64,000 bases of DNA, from contig NZ_JAPNOZ010000004.1 of assembly GCF_029955155.1 (NCBI RefSeq), positions 129,599 through 193,598 on the forward strand, in the 5' to 3' direction. This stretch comes from Psychrobacillus sp. NEAU-3TGS (lineage in GTDB: Bacteria > Bacillota > Bacilli > Bacillales_A > Planococcaceae). Position 1 is the stretch's first letter, and every line of letters begins with the position of its first letter. The notes beneath the pieces were generated by a model. The model saw only the letters and a list, made by a program, of their open reading frames with translations. It was not told the origin of the DNA and made no database searches. Position numbers and translations under genes: made by a program. Of this stretch, positions 33,819-42,055 are shown in pieces.

Positions 33819-35012
33819 ATGTCAATTAAAGCAAAAGAAAGAATAAGTCATCAGAAGTTAGGTCAACAATTGGAGCTATTTATGTCCAGTGAAGAGGCAC
33901 CAGGTATGCCGTTTTATTTACCAAAGGGAATGGTATTACGAAATGAACTGGAGAACCTTTGGAAAGTAAAGCACCAACGAGCGGGTTACCAGGAGATTAA
34001 AACACCTATCATGATGAAGCAAGAGCTTTGGGAGCAGTCAGGCCACTGGGATCATTATCATGAAAATATGTATTTTGCTAATGTGGATGAACAAAAGTAT
34101 GCGATAAAACCGATGAGTTGTCCGGGGGCAGTACTTATCTTCAACAGCAAAAAGAGAAGTTACAGAGAACTTCCGATTCGCTACGCTGAGCTCGGGTTAG
34201 TTCACCGTCACGAGTTATCAGGTTCCTTAAATGGACTTTTACGAGTTCGAGCATTTACACAAGATGATGCCCATTTATTCGTACGAGAAGATCAAATAGA
34301 AATGGAAATCGAGAAAGTGCTCGATTTGGTGGATGAATTTTATTCTGAGTTTGGTTTTAGTTATAAAATCGAATTGTCAACTCGTCCGGAAGATTTTATG
34401 GGTTCTGTTGAAGCTTGGGACCAAGCAGAAGATGCGCTTGAAGCAGTGTTAAAGAAAAAACAAGTAGCATATCAAGTAAATGAGGGAGATGGAGCATTCT
34501 ATGGTCCGAAAATCGATTTTCATATTTTAGATTCTCTTGGCCGCAGCTGGCAATGTGGAACAGTACAACTTGATTTCCAAATGCCAGAAAAATTTGACTG
34601 CAAGTATATCGATGAGGACAATCAGCTTAGACAACCAATAATGATTCACCGTGCAATTTATGGTTCTATCGAGCGCTTTATAGCTATTCTTCTAGAGCAT
34701 TTTCAAGGTAGCTTTCCACTTTGGTTAGCACCTGTTCAAGTGAAGATTTTACCAATAGCAGACGCTCATGTTTCATATGCAGAAGATGTGAAGCAACAAC
34801 TTGAACAAGAAGGTTACCGTGTGGAAATCGATGATCGTGTGGAAAAAATAGGACTAAAAATCCGAGAAGCGGCCTTACAAAAACATCCATATATGCTTAT
34901 TGTGGGTGATCAAGAAATAGAGGATGGCAAGCTCTCCGTAAGAAAGCATAAAGTTGGAGTTATTGGTGAAATGAGTATGGATGAATTGCTGGAGCAATTA
35001 AAAAGCGAGTGA
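33819..35012 (+). CDS. thrS: Short threonyl-tRNA synthetase lacking the TGS and editing domains
   Basis: A 397-residue protein that starts where the catalytic domain of normal ThrRS (about 640 residues) begins. Motif 1 is present, motif 2 is HRHELSGSLNGLLRVRAFTQ, and the zinc ligands are Cys in MSCPGAV, His in DDAHLF and His in IHRAIYGS. A C-terminal anticodon-binding domain follows (LAPVQVKILPI onward). The N1 (TGS) and N2 (editing) domains are absent, so misacylated Ser-tRNA-Thr could not be cleared in cis. The start is ATG 33819 behind AGGAGG. Two threonine T-boxes control it, so it is probably a starvation-induced second enzyme beside a full-length ThrRS elsewhere. Confidence 0.93.
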   Translation: MSIKAKERISHQKLGQQLELFMSSEEAPGMPFYLPKGMVLRNELENLWKVKHQRAGYQEIKTPIMMKQELWEQSGHWDHYHENMYFANVDEQKYAIKPMSCPGAVLIFNSKKRSYRELPIRYAELGLVHRHELSGSLNGLLRVRAFTQDDAHLFVREDQIEMEIEKVLDLVDEFYSEFGFSYKIELSTRPEDFMGSVEAWDQAEDALEAVLKKKQVAYQVNEGDGAFYGPKIDFHILDSLGRSWQCGTVQLDFQMPEKFDCKYIDEDNQLRQPIMIHRAIYGSIERFIAILLEHFQGSFPLWLAPVQVKILPIADAHVSYAEDVKQQLEQEGYRVEIDDRVEKIGLKIREAALQKHPYMLIVGDQEIEDGKLSVRKHKVGVIGEMSMDELLEQLKSE

Positions 35013-35087
35013 TAACTGCATAACAAACCCTTCCTACAAAGGATTTTCGACTATTCTTCACGAATAAATCTTGTAGGAGGGGATTCT

Positions 35088-35651
35088 ATGAAAACTTTAA
35101 ATGATTTTCCGTATTTAGAAACAGAACGTTTTATATTGCGACCAATAGAAGTGAAGGATGCCGAGGAAGTATTCCATTATTTCTCGCAAGATGAAGTGAC
35201 AAGATATTATGATTTGGATACATTTCAGGATAGCAAAGAAGCGATTCAGTTAATTAAAAACTGGCAAAAGCGATTTGCAGATAACGAGGGTATCCGATGG
35301 GGAATTGCGACGAAGGATAACGATAAAGTAATCGGTAGCTGTGGTTATCATAATTGGGAAAAAGAGCACTTCAAAGCGGAAGTGGGATTTGAAGTGACAC
35401 CGGAGTATTGGCAAAAAGGAGTCATGACGGAAGTACTAAAGCATGTACTGCAATACGGCTTTGAGAAAATGGGACTCTTCCGAATTGAAGCCCTTTATGA
35501 CCCTGAAAATACAGCTTCTAAAAATACGCTTGAAAAAGCTGGATTTATATATGAGGGGATATTACGAAAATCATCCTTTGAAAAAGGACGGTTTTGCGAT
35601 GCCGCTATATGTTCTATTTTGAAGGAAGAGTATATGGATAAGGAGCTATGA
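35088..35651 (+). CDS. GNAT N-acetyltransferase, RimJ/RimL type
   Basis: A 187-residue acetyltransferase starting TERFILRPIEVKDAEEV, with the acetyl-CoA loop region EVTPEYWQKGVMTEVLKHVL and the C-terminal NTASKNTLEKAGF typical of RimJ/RimL ribosomal-protein acetyltransferases and their relatives. It acetylates an amino group on a protein or small molecule; the target is unknown. The ribosome site is TAGGAGGGG. Its stop codon overlaps the start of the next gene (ATGA), so the two are translationally coupled. Confidence 0.88.
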   Translation: MKTLNDFPYLETERFILRPIEVKDAEEVFHYFSQDEVTRYYDLDTFQDSKEAIQLIKNWQKRFADNEGIRWGIATKDNDKVIGSCGYHNWEKEHFKAEVGFEVTPEYWQKGVMTEVLKHVLQYGFEKMGLFRIEALYDPENTASKNTLEKAGFIYEGILRKSSFEKGRFCDAAICSILKEEYMDKEL

Positions 35652-36466
35652 TTGTGGGTAGTCAAATGCCGAGGCATGTTCAAAGTTTTATGCAGAACTA
35701 TGTAGAGCTGTTAAATAAGCACTTACCTTCGGACTTAGTAGAAGGCGTATACATATACGGATCGATTGCTCTCGGGGCATTCGATGAAGCGAAGAGTGAT
35801 ATAGATTTTATTGTTTTATTGAGAAGGGCAGTAAATGAACAAGAACTTGCGATGCTTCAAGATATTCATGTACAGATGAACAAATACGCATTTGGAAAAA
35901 GAATGGATGGGTTATACACCCAGGCTAGTATGATAGGCAAAACAAATGAAGAATTACTTGCGTATCCATATTGTACAGACGGAATAGTAGAAGTAGGTTA
36001 TTGGGATGTTAATCATATTACTTGGTGGGTTTTAAAGGAGCATGGTATTACATTGCAAGGCATACCAATTGGAGACTTAAATATTCCTACAAAGTGGGAC
36101 GATGTTTTAAAAACATTGGCATACAATATGAACAATTATTGGTTTAATAAATCGAAAAAGACCTATTTATTTTTATCTGACAGAATGGTCGAGTTTGCAG
36201 CTTGTACAATCAGCAGGATAATTTGTTCGCTTGAGCTAAGAGCTATTTTATCAAAGGACGAGGCAGTTAGGCTATGTATAGACTTGCTACCAGAAAGATG
36301 GCATCTCCTTTTAAAGGAAGGTTCTCGTATTCGGTTAAAAGCAAATACAAAATCATTGTACAAAAGCAAATTAAAAAGAGCCAAGGGTTGTAGAGATTTC
36401 ATATTATATACACATCAATTATGCAATGAAAAATTTTTTATAAGGGGAGCAAGGAATGGAAATTAA
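35648..36466 (+). CDS. AadA-like nucleotidyltransferase (DUF4111 C-terminal domain)
   Basis: A 272-residue protein of the aminoglycoside nucleotidyltransferase fold. The catalytic motif is GSIALGAFDEAKSDIDFIV (G-S followed by D-x-D), and the C-terminal half resembles the helical domain of AadA/ANT(9)-type enzymes (WWVLKEHGITLQG). Such enzymes adenylylate aminoglycosides, but chromosomal relatives often have unknown substrates. It overlaps the GNAT upstream by 4 bases and the GNAT downstream by 11 bases. The three form a compact group of putative modifying enzymes. Resistance activity is inference only. Confidence 0.82.
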   Translation: MIVGSQMPRHVQSFMQNYVELLNKHLPSDLVEGVYIYGSIALGAFDEAKSDIDFIVLLRRAVNEQELAMLQDIHVQMNKYAFGKRMDGLYTQASMIGKTNEELLAYPYCTDGIVEVGYWDVNHITWWVLKEHGITLQGIPIGDLNIPTKWDDVLKTLAYNMNNYWFNKSKKTYLFLSDRMVEFAACTISRIICSLELRAILSKDEAVRLCIDLLPERWHLLLKEGSRIRLKANTKSLYKSKLKRAKGCRDFILYTHQLCNEKFFIRGARNGN

Positions 36467-36962
36467 ATTATTAACGCCAATTGATGCAAGTGCATACTGG
36501 GAATTGAGGCTAGAAGCATTACAGCAAAGCCCGGAAGCATTTGCAACAAGTTACGAGGAAGCGATACAAAGAACCAATCCAATTGAACAAGTAGAAAAAA
36601 ATCTACAAACAGAAGGCAACTACACTTTAGGGGCATTTCAGCAGGGTAAGCTAGTTGGGATGGTTACACTGTCTCAAGAAAGCTACCTTAAAATGAAGCA
36701 CAGAGCAAATATTTTTGCGATGTATGTGAGCCCACAAGCTCGTGGATTAGGAGCAGGAAAAGCGTTGCTTATAGAAGCAATTGATAAAGCGAAATCCATA
36801 GAAAAAATCGAAAAGATAAATTTGTCTGTCGTGTCAACAAATGAGACAGCAAAGAACCTATATAGCCAATTGGGATTTAAAGTTTTTGGTATAGAGGAAA
36901 AAGCATTGAAAGTTGCTGATACATATTACGATGAAGATCATATGGTACTTAGTTTGAAGTAG
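36456..36962 (+). CDS. GNAT N-acetyltransferase
   Basis: A 168-residue acetyltransferase. Its fold core is EIKLLTPIDASAYWELRLEA at the start, FAMYVSPQARGLGAGKALLI (acetyl-CoA P-loop R-G-x-G-x-G/A variant RGLGAGKA) and NETAKNLYSQLGFKVFG at the C-terminus. The substrate is unknown. The start ATG at 36456 lies behind GGGGAGCAAGGA and overlaps the nucleotidyltransferase end by 11 bases, so it is the third gene of the same short operon. Confidence 0.88.
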   Translation: MEIKLLTPIDASAYWELRLEALQQSPEAFATSYEEAIQRTNPIEQVEKNLQTEGNYTLGAFQQGKLVGMVTLSQESYLKMKHRANIFAMYVSPQARGLGAGKALLIEAIDKAKSIEKIEKINLSVVSTNETAKNLYSQLGFKVFGIEEKALKVADTYYDEDHMVLSLK

Positions 36963-37022
36963 AAGGATATACGTGAGAAGTGTCGAAGTAGTTATGGAAT
37001 TATACAAAGGAGGTAAAAGGCT

Positions 37023-37421
37023 ATAGAAACAGATAAGTTAGTTGATAGCTCAAATGTAAATGATAAGCAAGTGGTCTACCATTCTCCTATTCGGTCTATA
37101 TTCGATAAATTCTCTCGCACCAAAGATGCTTCATTGGTTTATGGAGAGCCGATTGAACTCGAAGATAAACGCATACTCCCCGTTGCAAAAGTTAATTATT
37201 ATGTTGGGGGTGGCGGTGGTTACTCCGATGCGAGTGAAAATACCGCTACTGCCCAAGGTGAAGGTGGAGGGGGCCATTTTGCTATTAAACCAATAGGAGT
37301 CTTTGAAATCACACCTGAAAAAGTGAAGTTTAAACCAGTCATTAATATTTATTTCATTTTAACGATTTTTAGTGTGGTTACGCTTGGACTTGGGTTTTTA
37401 TTGAAAAGATCTCGAAAATAA
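37023..37421 (+). CDS. GerW/YtfJ-family protein with C-terminal membrane anchor; start codon unclear
   Basis: A protein of 116 to 132 residues of the GerW/YtfJ family. It has SIFDKFSRTKDASLVYGEPI, ILPVAKVNYYVGGGGGY and GGHFAIKPIGVFEI, the family's conserved core, plus a C-terminal hydrophobic helix followed by KRSRK. YtfJ contributes to spore germination in Bacillus; membrane-anchored relatives are uncharacterised. A strong AAAGGAGG site (about 37006-37013) is spaced for a start at 37023, where the codon is ATA instead of ATG. The first usable codon downstream is GTG 37071, which lacks a ribosome site. The start may be mutated, or AUA may be used weakly. Confidence 0.7.
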   Translation: METDKLVDSSNVNDKQVVYHSPIRSIFDKFSRTKDASLVYGEPIELEDKRILPVAKVNYYVGGGGGYSDASENTATAQGEGGGGHFAIKPIGVFEITPEKVKFKPVINIYFILTIFSVVTLGLGFLLKRSRK

Positions 37422-37448
37422 ATAATAGAAAGAACATCCGCTGAAGAA

Positions 37449-37919
37449 CTAAGATTTAGCGGATTTTCTTCGTTTTCTTCTGACGTAAGTTAATAAAAGA
37501 AGTGCGGTAATGGCGCCAGCAGTATCCAGTATTACATCTTGAGCAGAAGCCGTGCGTCCACTTGTAAAAGATTGATGCAGCTCATCCGCTACTGCAAAGA
37601 GCATTGTGAGAACAATAGCTGTAATTGTTCGAAATTTACGAGTAGGTAAAGCAGCAAAGATTGCAAGTGCAATCACACCGAAATATAAGAAATGCGTCCC
37701 TTTTCGAATCAAAAACTCGACGAATGCATAGTATCCTCGTTCTTCAATGGAAACTAGAATGCCCCAGTAAGGGATTTGAAATAAGGATAGAAAAGACTCC
37801 AAAGGTTTACCTGGTAACCATTTCTCAAGCACTGGAATGAGAGATTGCTGCTCGGCTGTTTGTCCAGACGAAATGAAAACAACGATAAGTAAAAAAAGTA
37901 AAGGAATAATTTTTTTCAT
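37449..37919 (-). CDS. VanZ-family membrane protein
   Basis: A 156-residue protein with a signal-like first helix, then helices separated by the VanZ core: FLIRKGTHFLYFGVIALAIF, LFAVADELHQSFTSGRTAS and QDVILDTAGAITALLLL. VanZ of enterococci gives low-level teicoplanin resistance; most relatives have no known function but probably act at the cell envelope. The start chosen is ATG 37919; a start eight codons upstream is possible and neither has a strong ribosome site. It is convergent with the GerW-like gene and monocistronic. Confidence 0.85.
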   Translation of the reverse strand: MKKIIPLLFLLIVVFISSGQTAEQQSLIPVLEKWLPGKPLESFLSLFQIPYWGILVSIEERGYYAFVEFLIRKGTHFLYFGVIALAIFAALPTRKFRTITAIVLTMLFAVADELHQSFTSGRTASAQDVILDTAGAITALLLLTYVRRKRRKSAKS

Positions 37920-38015
37920 ACCAAAACAGTAACATAAAAACAAGAAGTTTTCATAGGCCTGTTTAAATAAGCTATAGTAATTAGAGAAAAATAAAAACTG
38001 GAGGTATGGAACGAC

Positions 38016-38411
38016 ATGTCTAAACTTACACCATTTCTAATGTTCGAAGGTCGAGCAGAAGAAGCGATTAATTTTTACACATCCGTTTTCAAGGAATCGA
38101 AGATCATTCGTTTAGCTCATTACGGAGCGGAAGGACCAGGAGAAGAAGGAGAAGTATCGCAAGCGGTATTTTCCATTAATGGACAAGAATTTCTTTGTCA
38201 TGATAGCTCTATTCAACACCAATTCACGTTTACACCTTCTATTTCATTATTTGTAGAATGTGATTCTGAGGAAGAACTCGATCATGCATATGCGCAGCTT
38301 TTGGAAGGTGGACAAGCCTTAATGCCGATTAACAATTATGGCTTCAGCAAAAAGTTCGGCTGGGTGCAAGATAAGTTTGGAGTTTCATGGCAATTAAATT
38401 TATCAAATTAA
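38016..38411 (+). CDS. VOC/PhnB-like (3-demethylubiquinone methyltransferase-fold) protein
   Basis: A 131-residue glyoxalase-fold protein: LTPFLMFEGRAEEAINFYTS at the N-terminus, SINGQEFLCHDSS in the middle, and FGWVQDKFGVSWQL at the C-terminus, typical of the PhnB-like branch of the vicinal oxygen chelate superfamily. Despite the database name, these are not methyltransferases. Function is unknown, often linked to small-molecule or drug modification. The ribosome site is TGGAGG. It is convergent with the AraC-type regulator. Confidence 0.85.
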   Translation: MSKLTPFLMFEGRAEEAINFYTSVFKESKIIRLAHYGAEGPGEEGEVSQAVFSINGQEFLCHDSSIQHQFTFTPSISLFVECDSEEELDHAYAQLLEGGQALMPINNYGFSKKFGWVQDKFGVSWQLNLSN

Positions 38412-38422
38412 AGCATTTAAAA

Positions 38423-38460
38423 AAACCCGAAGAGCAACGAAATGCTCTTCGGGTTTCCTT
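38423..38460. terminator. Bidirectional terminator
   Basis: AAACCCGAAGAGCA pairs perfectly with TGCTCTTCGGGTTT between the convergent VOC and AraC-type genes; A and T runs flank it. Confidence 0.88.
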
Positions 38461-39333
38461 TTACTTAATCGGTATCCAGATTTCTGAATAATAATCCTCG
38501 CTCGAAGCATTCCCATTTGAATACACTTCTAACTCAGGAGTTCCAGCAGGGACATACGGATTAGAAGGGAACCATTCGGAATAGATTTGTTTCCATGTAT
38601 CCTGCATCGCATGGGGCATGGCGCCGTGTACTTCAAAAATAACCCATTTTGAAGCAGGAATTTCTAATGATGATAAATTTTCTGGAACATCTCCCACATG
38701 CGCAGAAGCAATCCAGTAGTCCATTAGGCCGCTATCTTTCCGACTCTCATCCACAACACATACACCGAGTACGCCTTCAATTACCCCATTGTTTAATTGG
38801 AAAAGCAGGTCATCTGTGCCGTTTGTGTTTACCTCATCCCAAAATAGCGGGATATTTTTCAAATTTTCACCTGTTTTACAGTTATACGTTCTTTTTACTC
38901 CAACAACTTGGAAACTTTCTTTTTCCACAATCTTATACTTCATTGGTTCTGCTCCTTTCAACCTCACCTGGATGACCAGGCGATTGTATGATTGTAAATT
39001 ACCTAGTTTCTTTCGTGCATCACTCGGCGTCACGCCATGCTGCTTTCGAAAGGCCTTCGTAAAGGCTTCGGGAGTGTCGTAGCCATATTTATAGGATAGG
39101 TCGATGATTTTACTATCGCTATTTATTAATTCCTGCGCTGCTAATGTCAATCTTCTACGACGAATATAATCGGCGATAGACATATCAGTTAAAATGGAAA
39201 ACGTTCGTTGAAAATGAAAGACCGATGAATTTGCCACTTTAGCAATTTGTTCCATCGTCAACTCATCCAGTAAGTTTGCTTCTATATAATTGATTGTTCT
39301 TTGTATCGATTCAACCCATCCTATGACCCTCAC
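38461..39333 (-). CDS. AraC-family regulator with GyrI-like ligand-binding domain
   Basis: A 290-residue regulator. Two helix-turn-helix motifs occupy residues 1-110 (TMEQIAKVANSSVFHFQRTF and IIDLSYKYGYDTPEAFTKAF), and a GyrI-like domain follows (EKESFQVVGVKRTYNCKTGE ... IPASKWVIFEV). This is the Rob/BmrR-like layout, in which the GyrI domain binds drugs or other amphipathic ligands. The start is uncertain. GTG 39333 is in frame but lies inside the GAGGTGAGG ribosome site, and the codon at the right distance (39324) is ATA. Its target is unknown. Confidence 0.85.
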   Translation of the reverse strand: MRVIGWVESIQRTINYIEANLLDELTMEQIAKVANSSVFHFQRTFSILTDMSIADYIRRRRLTLAAQELINSDSKIIDLSYKYGYDTPEAFTKAFRKQHGVTPSDARKKLGNLQSYNRLVIQVRLKGAEPMKYKIVEKESFQVVGVKRTYNCKTGENLKNIPLFWDEVNTNGTDDLLFQLNNGVIEGVLGVCVVDESRKDSGLMDYWIASAHVGDVPENLSSLEIPASKWVIFEVHGAMPHAMQDTWKQIYSEWFPSNPYVPAGTPELEVYSNGNASSEDYYSEIWIPIK

Positions 39334-39399
39334 CTCTTATACATCATAAATAATAACTGCTACAGAATCCTGTCATCAAATGCTCACTTTGGACAGTTT

Positions 39400-39795
39400 T
39401 CATTTAGCTAAAAGATGATCCACAATCACTTTTGGGCGAACATCTAATGAAGGGAGATCATCCATATCAACCCAGATTGGTTCATATAGCCCTCTTTGAA
39501 CAGAAGTGTGAGAGTATTCTTCGCCTGTACCCGTTCCAAATTTGCCACCAATAATATCAGCAAGGAAAAAGTGCTGCCTTCCGTTATACTCTAATACTTT
39601 AAAAGGACGTTGAATACGTACATGTACCCCTAGCTCTTCATACGTTTCTCGGATTGCCGCTTCCTCTGGTGTTTCCCCATCCTCAATACCTCCGCCTGGA
39701 AATACATAATAGGTTTTATGTGGTTTCGTTCTTTTGATCAAGGCAATTCGACCATTTTCAATAATGACAGTTGCTCCTCTGTTTCTTATATAAAT
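39400..39795 (-). CDS. Nudix hydrolase; start codon not canonical
   Basis: The Nudix box reads GGGIEDGETPEEAAIRETYE followed by ELGV, matching GX5EX7REUXEEXGU. The enzyme hydrolyses a nucleoside diphosphate linked to another group; the substrate is unknown. The conserved first strand, YIRNRGATVIIENGRIALIKR, is encoded upstream of the first usable start (TTG 39741), so that start would remove the beginning of the fold. Upstream in frame, a stop (TAG) comes before any ATG, GTG or TTG. The best candidate is ATT 39795 after GGAAGGTG, giving 131 residues, normal for the family. AUU initiation is known for infC, so this is possible but unproven. Confidence 0.8.
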   Translation of the reverse strand: MYIRNRGATVIIENGRIALIKRTKPHKTYYVFPGGGIEDGETPEEAAIRETYEELGVHVRIQRPFKVLEYNGRQHFFLADIIGGKFGTGTGEEYSHTSVQRGLYEPIWVDMDDLPSLDVRPKVIVDHLLAK

Positions 39796-39880
39796 ACACC
39801 TTCCAATCTAATGATAGTAGACAGAACATTCGAACTCATACTAGTATTATTATATATCAAACTAAAGGGTGAGAGTTAAT

Positions 39881-40336
39881 ATGGAGATATTCGAAATTCA
39901 ACAAAGGCCTGAATTCTTTAATGAAGCTGTGAAAGTATTTTGGGAACAATGGGGAAATGAAAGTAACTATAAATTTTACGAAGATTGTATGATTCATTCA
40001 GGTAAAGCACCCAATTCTCTGCCGAGATTTTATGTGGCGATCGAAAATGATGCCATTATTGGTACCTATGCATTGCTTCGAAATGATATTAATAGTCGCC
40101 AAGATTTGTTTCCATGGTTGGCCTGTCTATATGTAAATCCAGCTTTTAGAGGGAATTCTATAGGTGAACAGCTTTTAGAACATGGACTACAAGTGACTGC
40201 GAGGCTAGGGCATGAAAAACTATATTTATCCAGTGACTTAGAGGGATATTATGAGCAATATGGTTGGACAAATTCTACCAAAACCTATGGTCCTTTTGGT
40301 GGCTCGATCAAGGTGTATGAAAAAGTGGCTGACTAA
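39881..40336 (+). CDS. GNAT N-acetyltransferase
   Basis: A 151-residue acetyltransferase with FYVAIENDAIIGTYALLRND, LACLYVNPAFRGNSIGEQLLEHG (acetyl-CoA loop R-G-N-S-I-G) and YLSSDLEGYYEQYGW. The substrate is unknown. The start is ATG 39881 after AAAGGGTGAGAG; an upstream in-frame GTG lies within that ribosome site. It is followed 15 bases later by a phosphatase gene on the same strand. Confidence 0.87.
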   Translation: MEIFEIQQRPEFFNEAVKVFWEQWGNESNYKFYEDCMIHSGKAPNSLPRFYVAIENDAIIGTYALLRNDINSRQDLFPWLACLYVNPAFRGNSIGEQLLEHGLQVTARLGHEKLYLSSDLEGYYEQYGWTNSTKTYGPFGGSIKVYEKVAD

Positions 40337-40351
40337 GATAGGAGGATGAAA

Positions 40352-40825
40352 ATGATTCACGTATTATTTGTTTGTCTAGGGAACATTTGTCGATCTCCTA
40401 TGGCGGAGGCAGTTTTTAGAAAACTAATAGAGAAAGAGAAGTTAAGTGATCAAATTAAAGTGGACTCTGCTGCGACGAGTGCTTGGCACATAGGAGACCC
40501 GCCTCATCGAGGAACAATTACGAAGCTGGAGGAATATAATATTTCTACGGAAGGAATGACTGGACGACAATTACAAAAAGAGGACTTTCAGAAATTTGAT
40601 TATATTATAGGGATGGATCACAGTAATGTAACCAATATTCGACAAATACTTGGACAGCCAGATCATCCAAAAGTTATGCGTTTCTTAGATTTAACTGAAC
40701 ATGAAAAAGATGTGCCAGACCCTTACTATACAGGAGATTTTCAAGAGACATATGATCTTGTAATAGAAGGTTGCCAAGCATTATTAGACAAAGTGAAAAG
40801 AGAACATAAAGAGCTGTCAAGATGA
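40352..40825 (+). CDS. Low-molecular-weight protein-tyrosine phosphatase
   Basis: A 157-residue phosphatase with the N-terminal P-loop VCLGNICRSP (nucleophile Cys8, Arg14) and the general-acid Asp in VPDPYY near residue 126. It resembles B. subtilis YfkJ, which removes phosphate or phosphoarginine/phosphotyrosine from proteins under stress. The start is ATG 40352: the AGGAGG ribosome site abuts an earlier in-frame ATG, which is therefore too close. It lies 15 bases after a GNAT gene. Confidence 0.92.
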   Translation: MIHVLFVCLGNICRSPMAEAVFRKLIEKEKLSDQIKVDSAATSAWHIGDPPHRGTITKLEEYNISTEGMTGRQLQKEDFQKFDYIIGMDHSNVTNIRQILGQPDHPKVMRFLDLTEHEKDVPDPYYTGDFQETYDLVIEGCQALLDKVKREHKELSR

Positions 40826-40834
40826 TGGCTCTTT
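40807..40834 (+). terminator. Weak terminator after the tyrosine phosphatase
   Basis: AAAGAGC pairs with GCTCTTT followed by TT; the stop codon of the phosphatase lies in the loop. Confidence 0.55.
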
Positions 40835-40901
40835 TTCATTAATGAAATTGTCTCATACAAGTTAGAAAGTGTTGAAAATGCGAGAGTGAGGAGACATTGA
40901 A

Positions 40902-41558
40902 TTGAACTTATTTGTCATTGGGGATGTGCATGGCTGTTATGTAACATTTTTGAAGATGATAGATCGATGGGATAAAGAAACGGAAATACTGATTCAGCTG
41001 GGAGATTTAATAGACCGAGGAAACGGATCCCCGGAAGTTGTAAAACTGGCAAGGCACTTAAAGAAAACATACAGAGACCAAGCAGTTTTTATAAAAGGTA
41101 ACCATGAATATGAGATGATAGAACATATAACAAATCCTCCAAATAATAATTGGTTAAAGCAAGGTGGTTCGGAAACATTGCACCAATACTTGGCGACTGG
41201 CCAAGACATTAAAGATGACGTAAGCTGGTTGCGGACTATGCCTTTGTATTGGGGGAATGATCACGTCTTTATAAGCCATGCGGGTATTTCTGAAACAGCA
41301 AATAATCCATTCAATGAAACGAGTGAATACGGTATTTTGTGGAATAGAGGTCCATTGAAAAATATACAAAAACTGCAGATTATCGGCCATACCCCAGGTG
41401 ATTGGCCTATATATGATAGGCAAAGTAATTCTTGGAATATTGACACAGCCGCCGTCTTTGGCAATCAGTTAACTGGAATGAAATTAAAGCAATCTGGGGA
41501 ATTAATTGATTGGATACACATTAATACAGACAAGAGGGATATGAGGAAAAGGAGATAA
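40902..41558 (+). CDS. PPP-type serine/threonine or diadenosine metallophosphatase
   Basis: A 218-residue calcineurin-like phosphoesterase. It shows the full set of metal-ligand motifs: GDVHG, GDLIDRG, GNHE, then ISHAG and IGHTP. It resembles bacterial PrpA/PrpE-type phosphatases (protein Ser/Thr or Ap4A hydrolases). The start is TTG 40902 after a GAGGAG site. The following SRPBCC gene starts 16 bases after its stop. Substrate choice cannot be made from the sequence. Confidence 0.9.
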   Translation: MNLFVIGDVHGCYVTFLKMIDRWDKETEILIQLGDLIDRGNGSPEVVKLARHLKKTYRDQAVFIKGNHEYEMIEHITNPPNNNWLKQGGSETLHQYLATGQDIKDDVSWLRTMPLYWGNDHVFISHAGISETANNPFNETSEYGILWNRGPLKNIQKLQIIGHTPGDWPIYDRQSNSWNIDTAAVFGNQLTGMKLKQSGELIDWIHINTDKRDMRKRR

Positions 41559-41573
41559 AAGGGGACAAGGGAG

Positions 41574-42041
41574 ATGCCTAAAATTATTCATGAAACATAT
41601 ATGGAGGCGCCAATAGTAAAATGTTTTGACCTTGCTCGCAGCGTGGAAACACATATAGAAACAACTTCAAATACAAACGAAAAAGCAGTTGCAGGGGTCA
41701 CAACAGGACTATTGCAACTAGGAGATAGTGTTACGTGGGAAGCAATTCATTTTGGTGTAAAACTAAAACTAACGGCAAAAATCGTAGCTATGGATGCACC
41801 GCAAACTTTTACGGATGTAATGGTTCGAGGGGCTTTTCATTCTTTTACGCATATCCATATATTTACTGAAAGTAAGGAAGGGACACTTATGAAAGACGTA
41901 TTTACGTATAGAGCCCCTTTCGGAGTGTTAGGAAAGATAGCAGATTATTTATTTTTAGAAAAATACATGGAGAATTTTATTGTTTCTAGAGCTAGCGAAT
42001 TAAAGAAAATAGCAGAAAAGAATATAGAAGAAACCTTTTAA
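41574..42041 (+). CDS. SRPBCC (START/polyketide-cyclase-like) protein
   Basis: A 155-residue helix-grip protein: PKIIHETYMEAPIVKCFDLA at the start, GDSVTWEAIHFGVKLKLTAK in the sheet, and a C-terminal helix (YLFLEKYMENFIVSRASELK). It matches Bacillus ligand-binding or cell-division-inhibitor-annotated SRPBCC proteins of unknown function. It follows the metallophosphatase by 16 bases and precedes a GNAT by 15 bases, so the three could be one transcript. No catalytic residues are evident. Confidence 0.8.
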   Translation: MPKIIHETYMEAPIVKCFDLARSVETHIETTSNTNEKAVAGVTTGLLQLGDSVTWEAIHFGVKLKLTAKIVAMDAPQTFTDVMVRGAFHSFTHIHIFTESKEGTLMKDVFTYRAPFGVLGKIADYLFLEKYMENFIVSRASELKKIAEKNIEETF

Positions 42042-42055
42042 AGGAGAACAAATAG

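Noticed and set aside
33635-33829. Short open frame within the second T-box leader
   Set aside because: It lies on the structured riboswitch and terminator; the RNA features explain the sequence.
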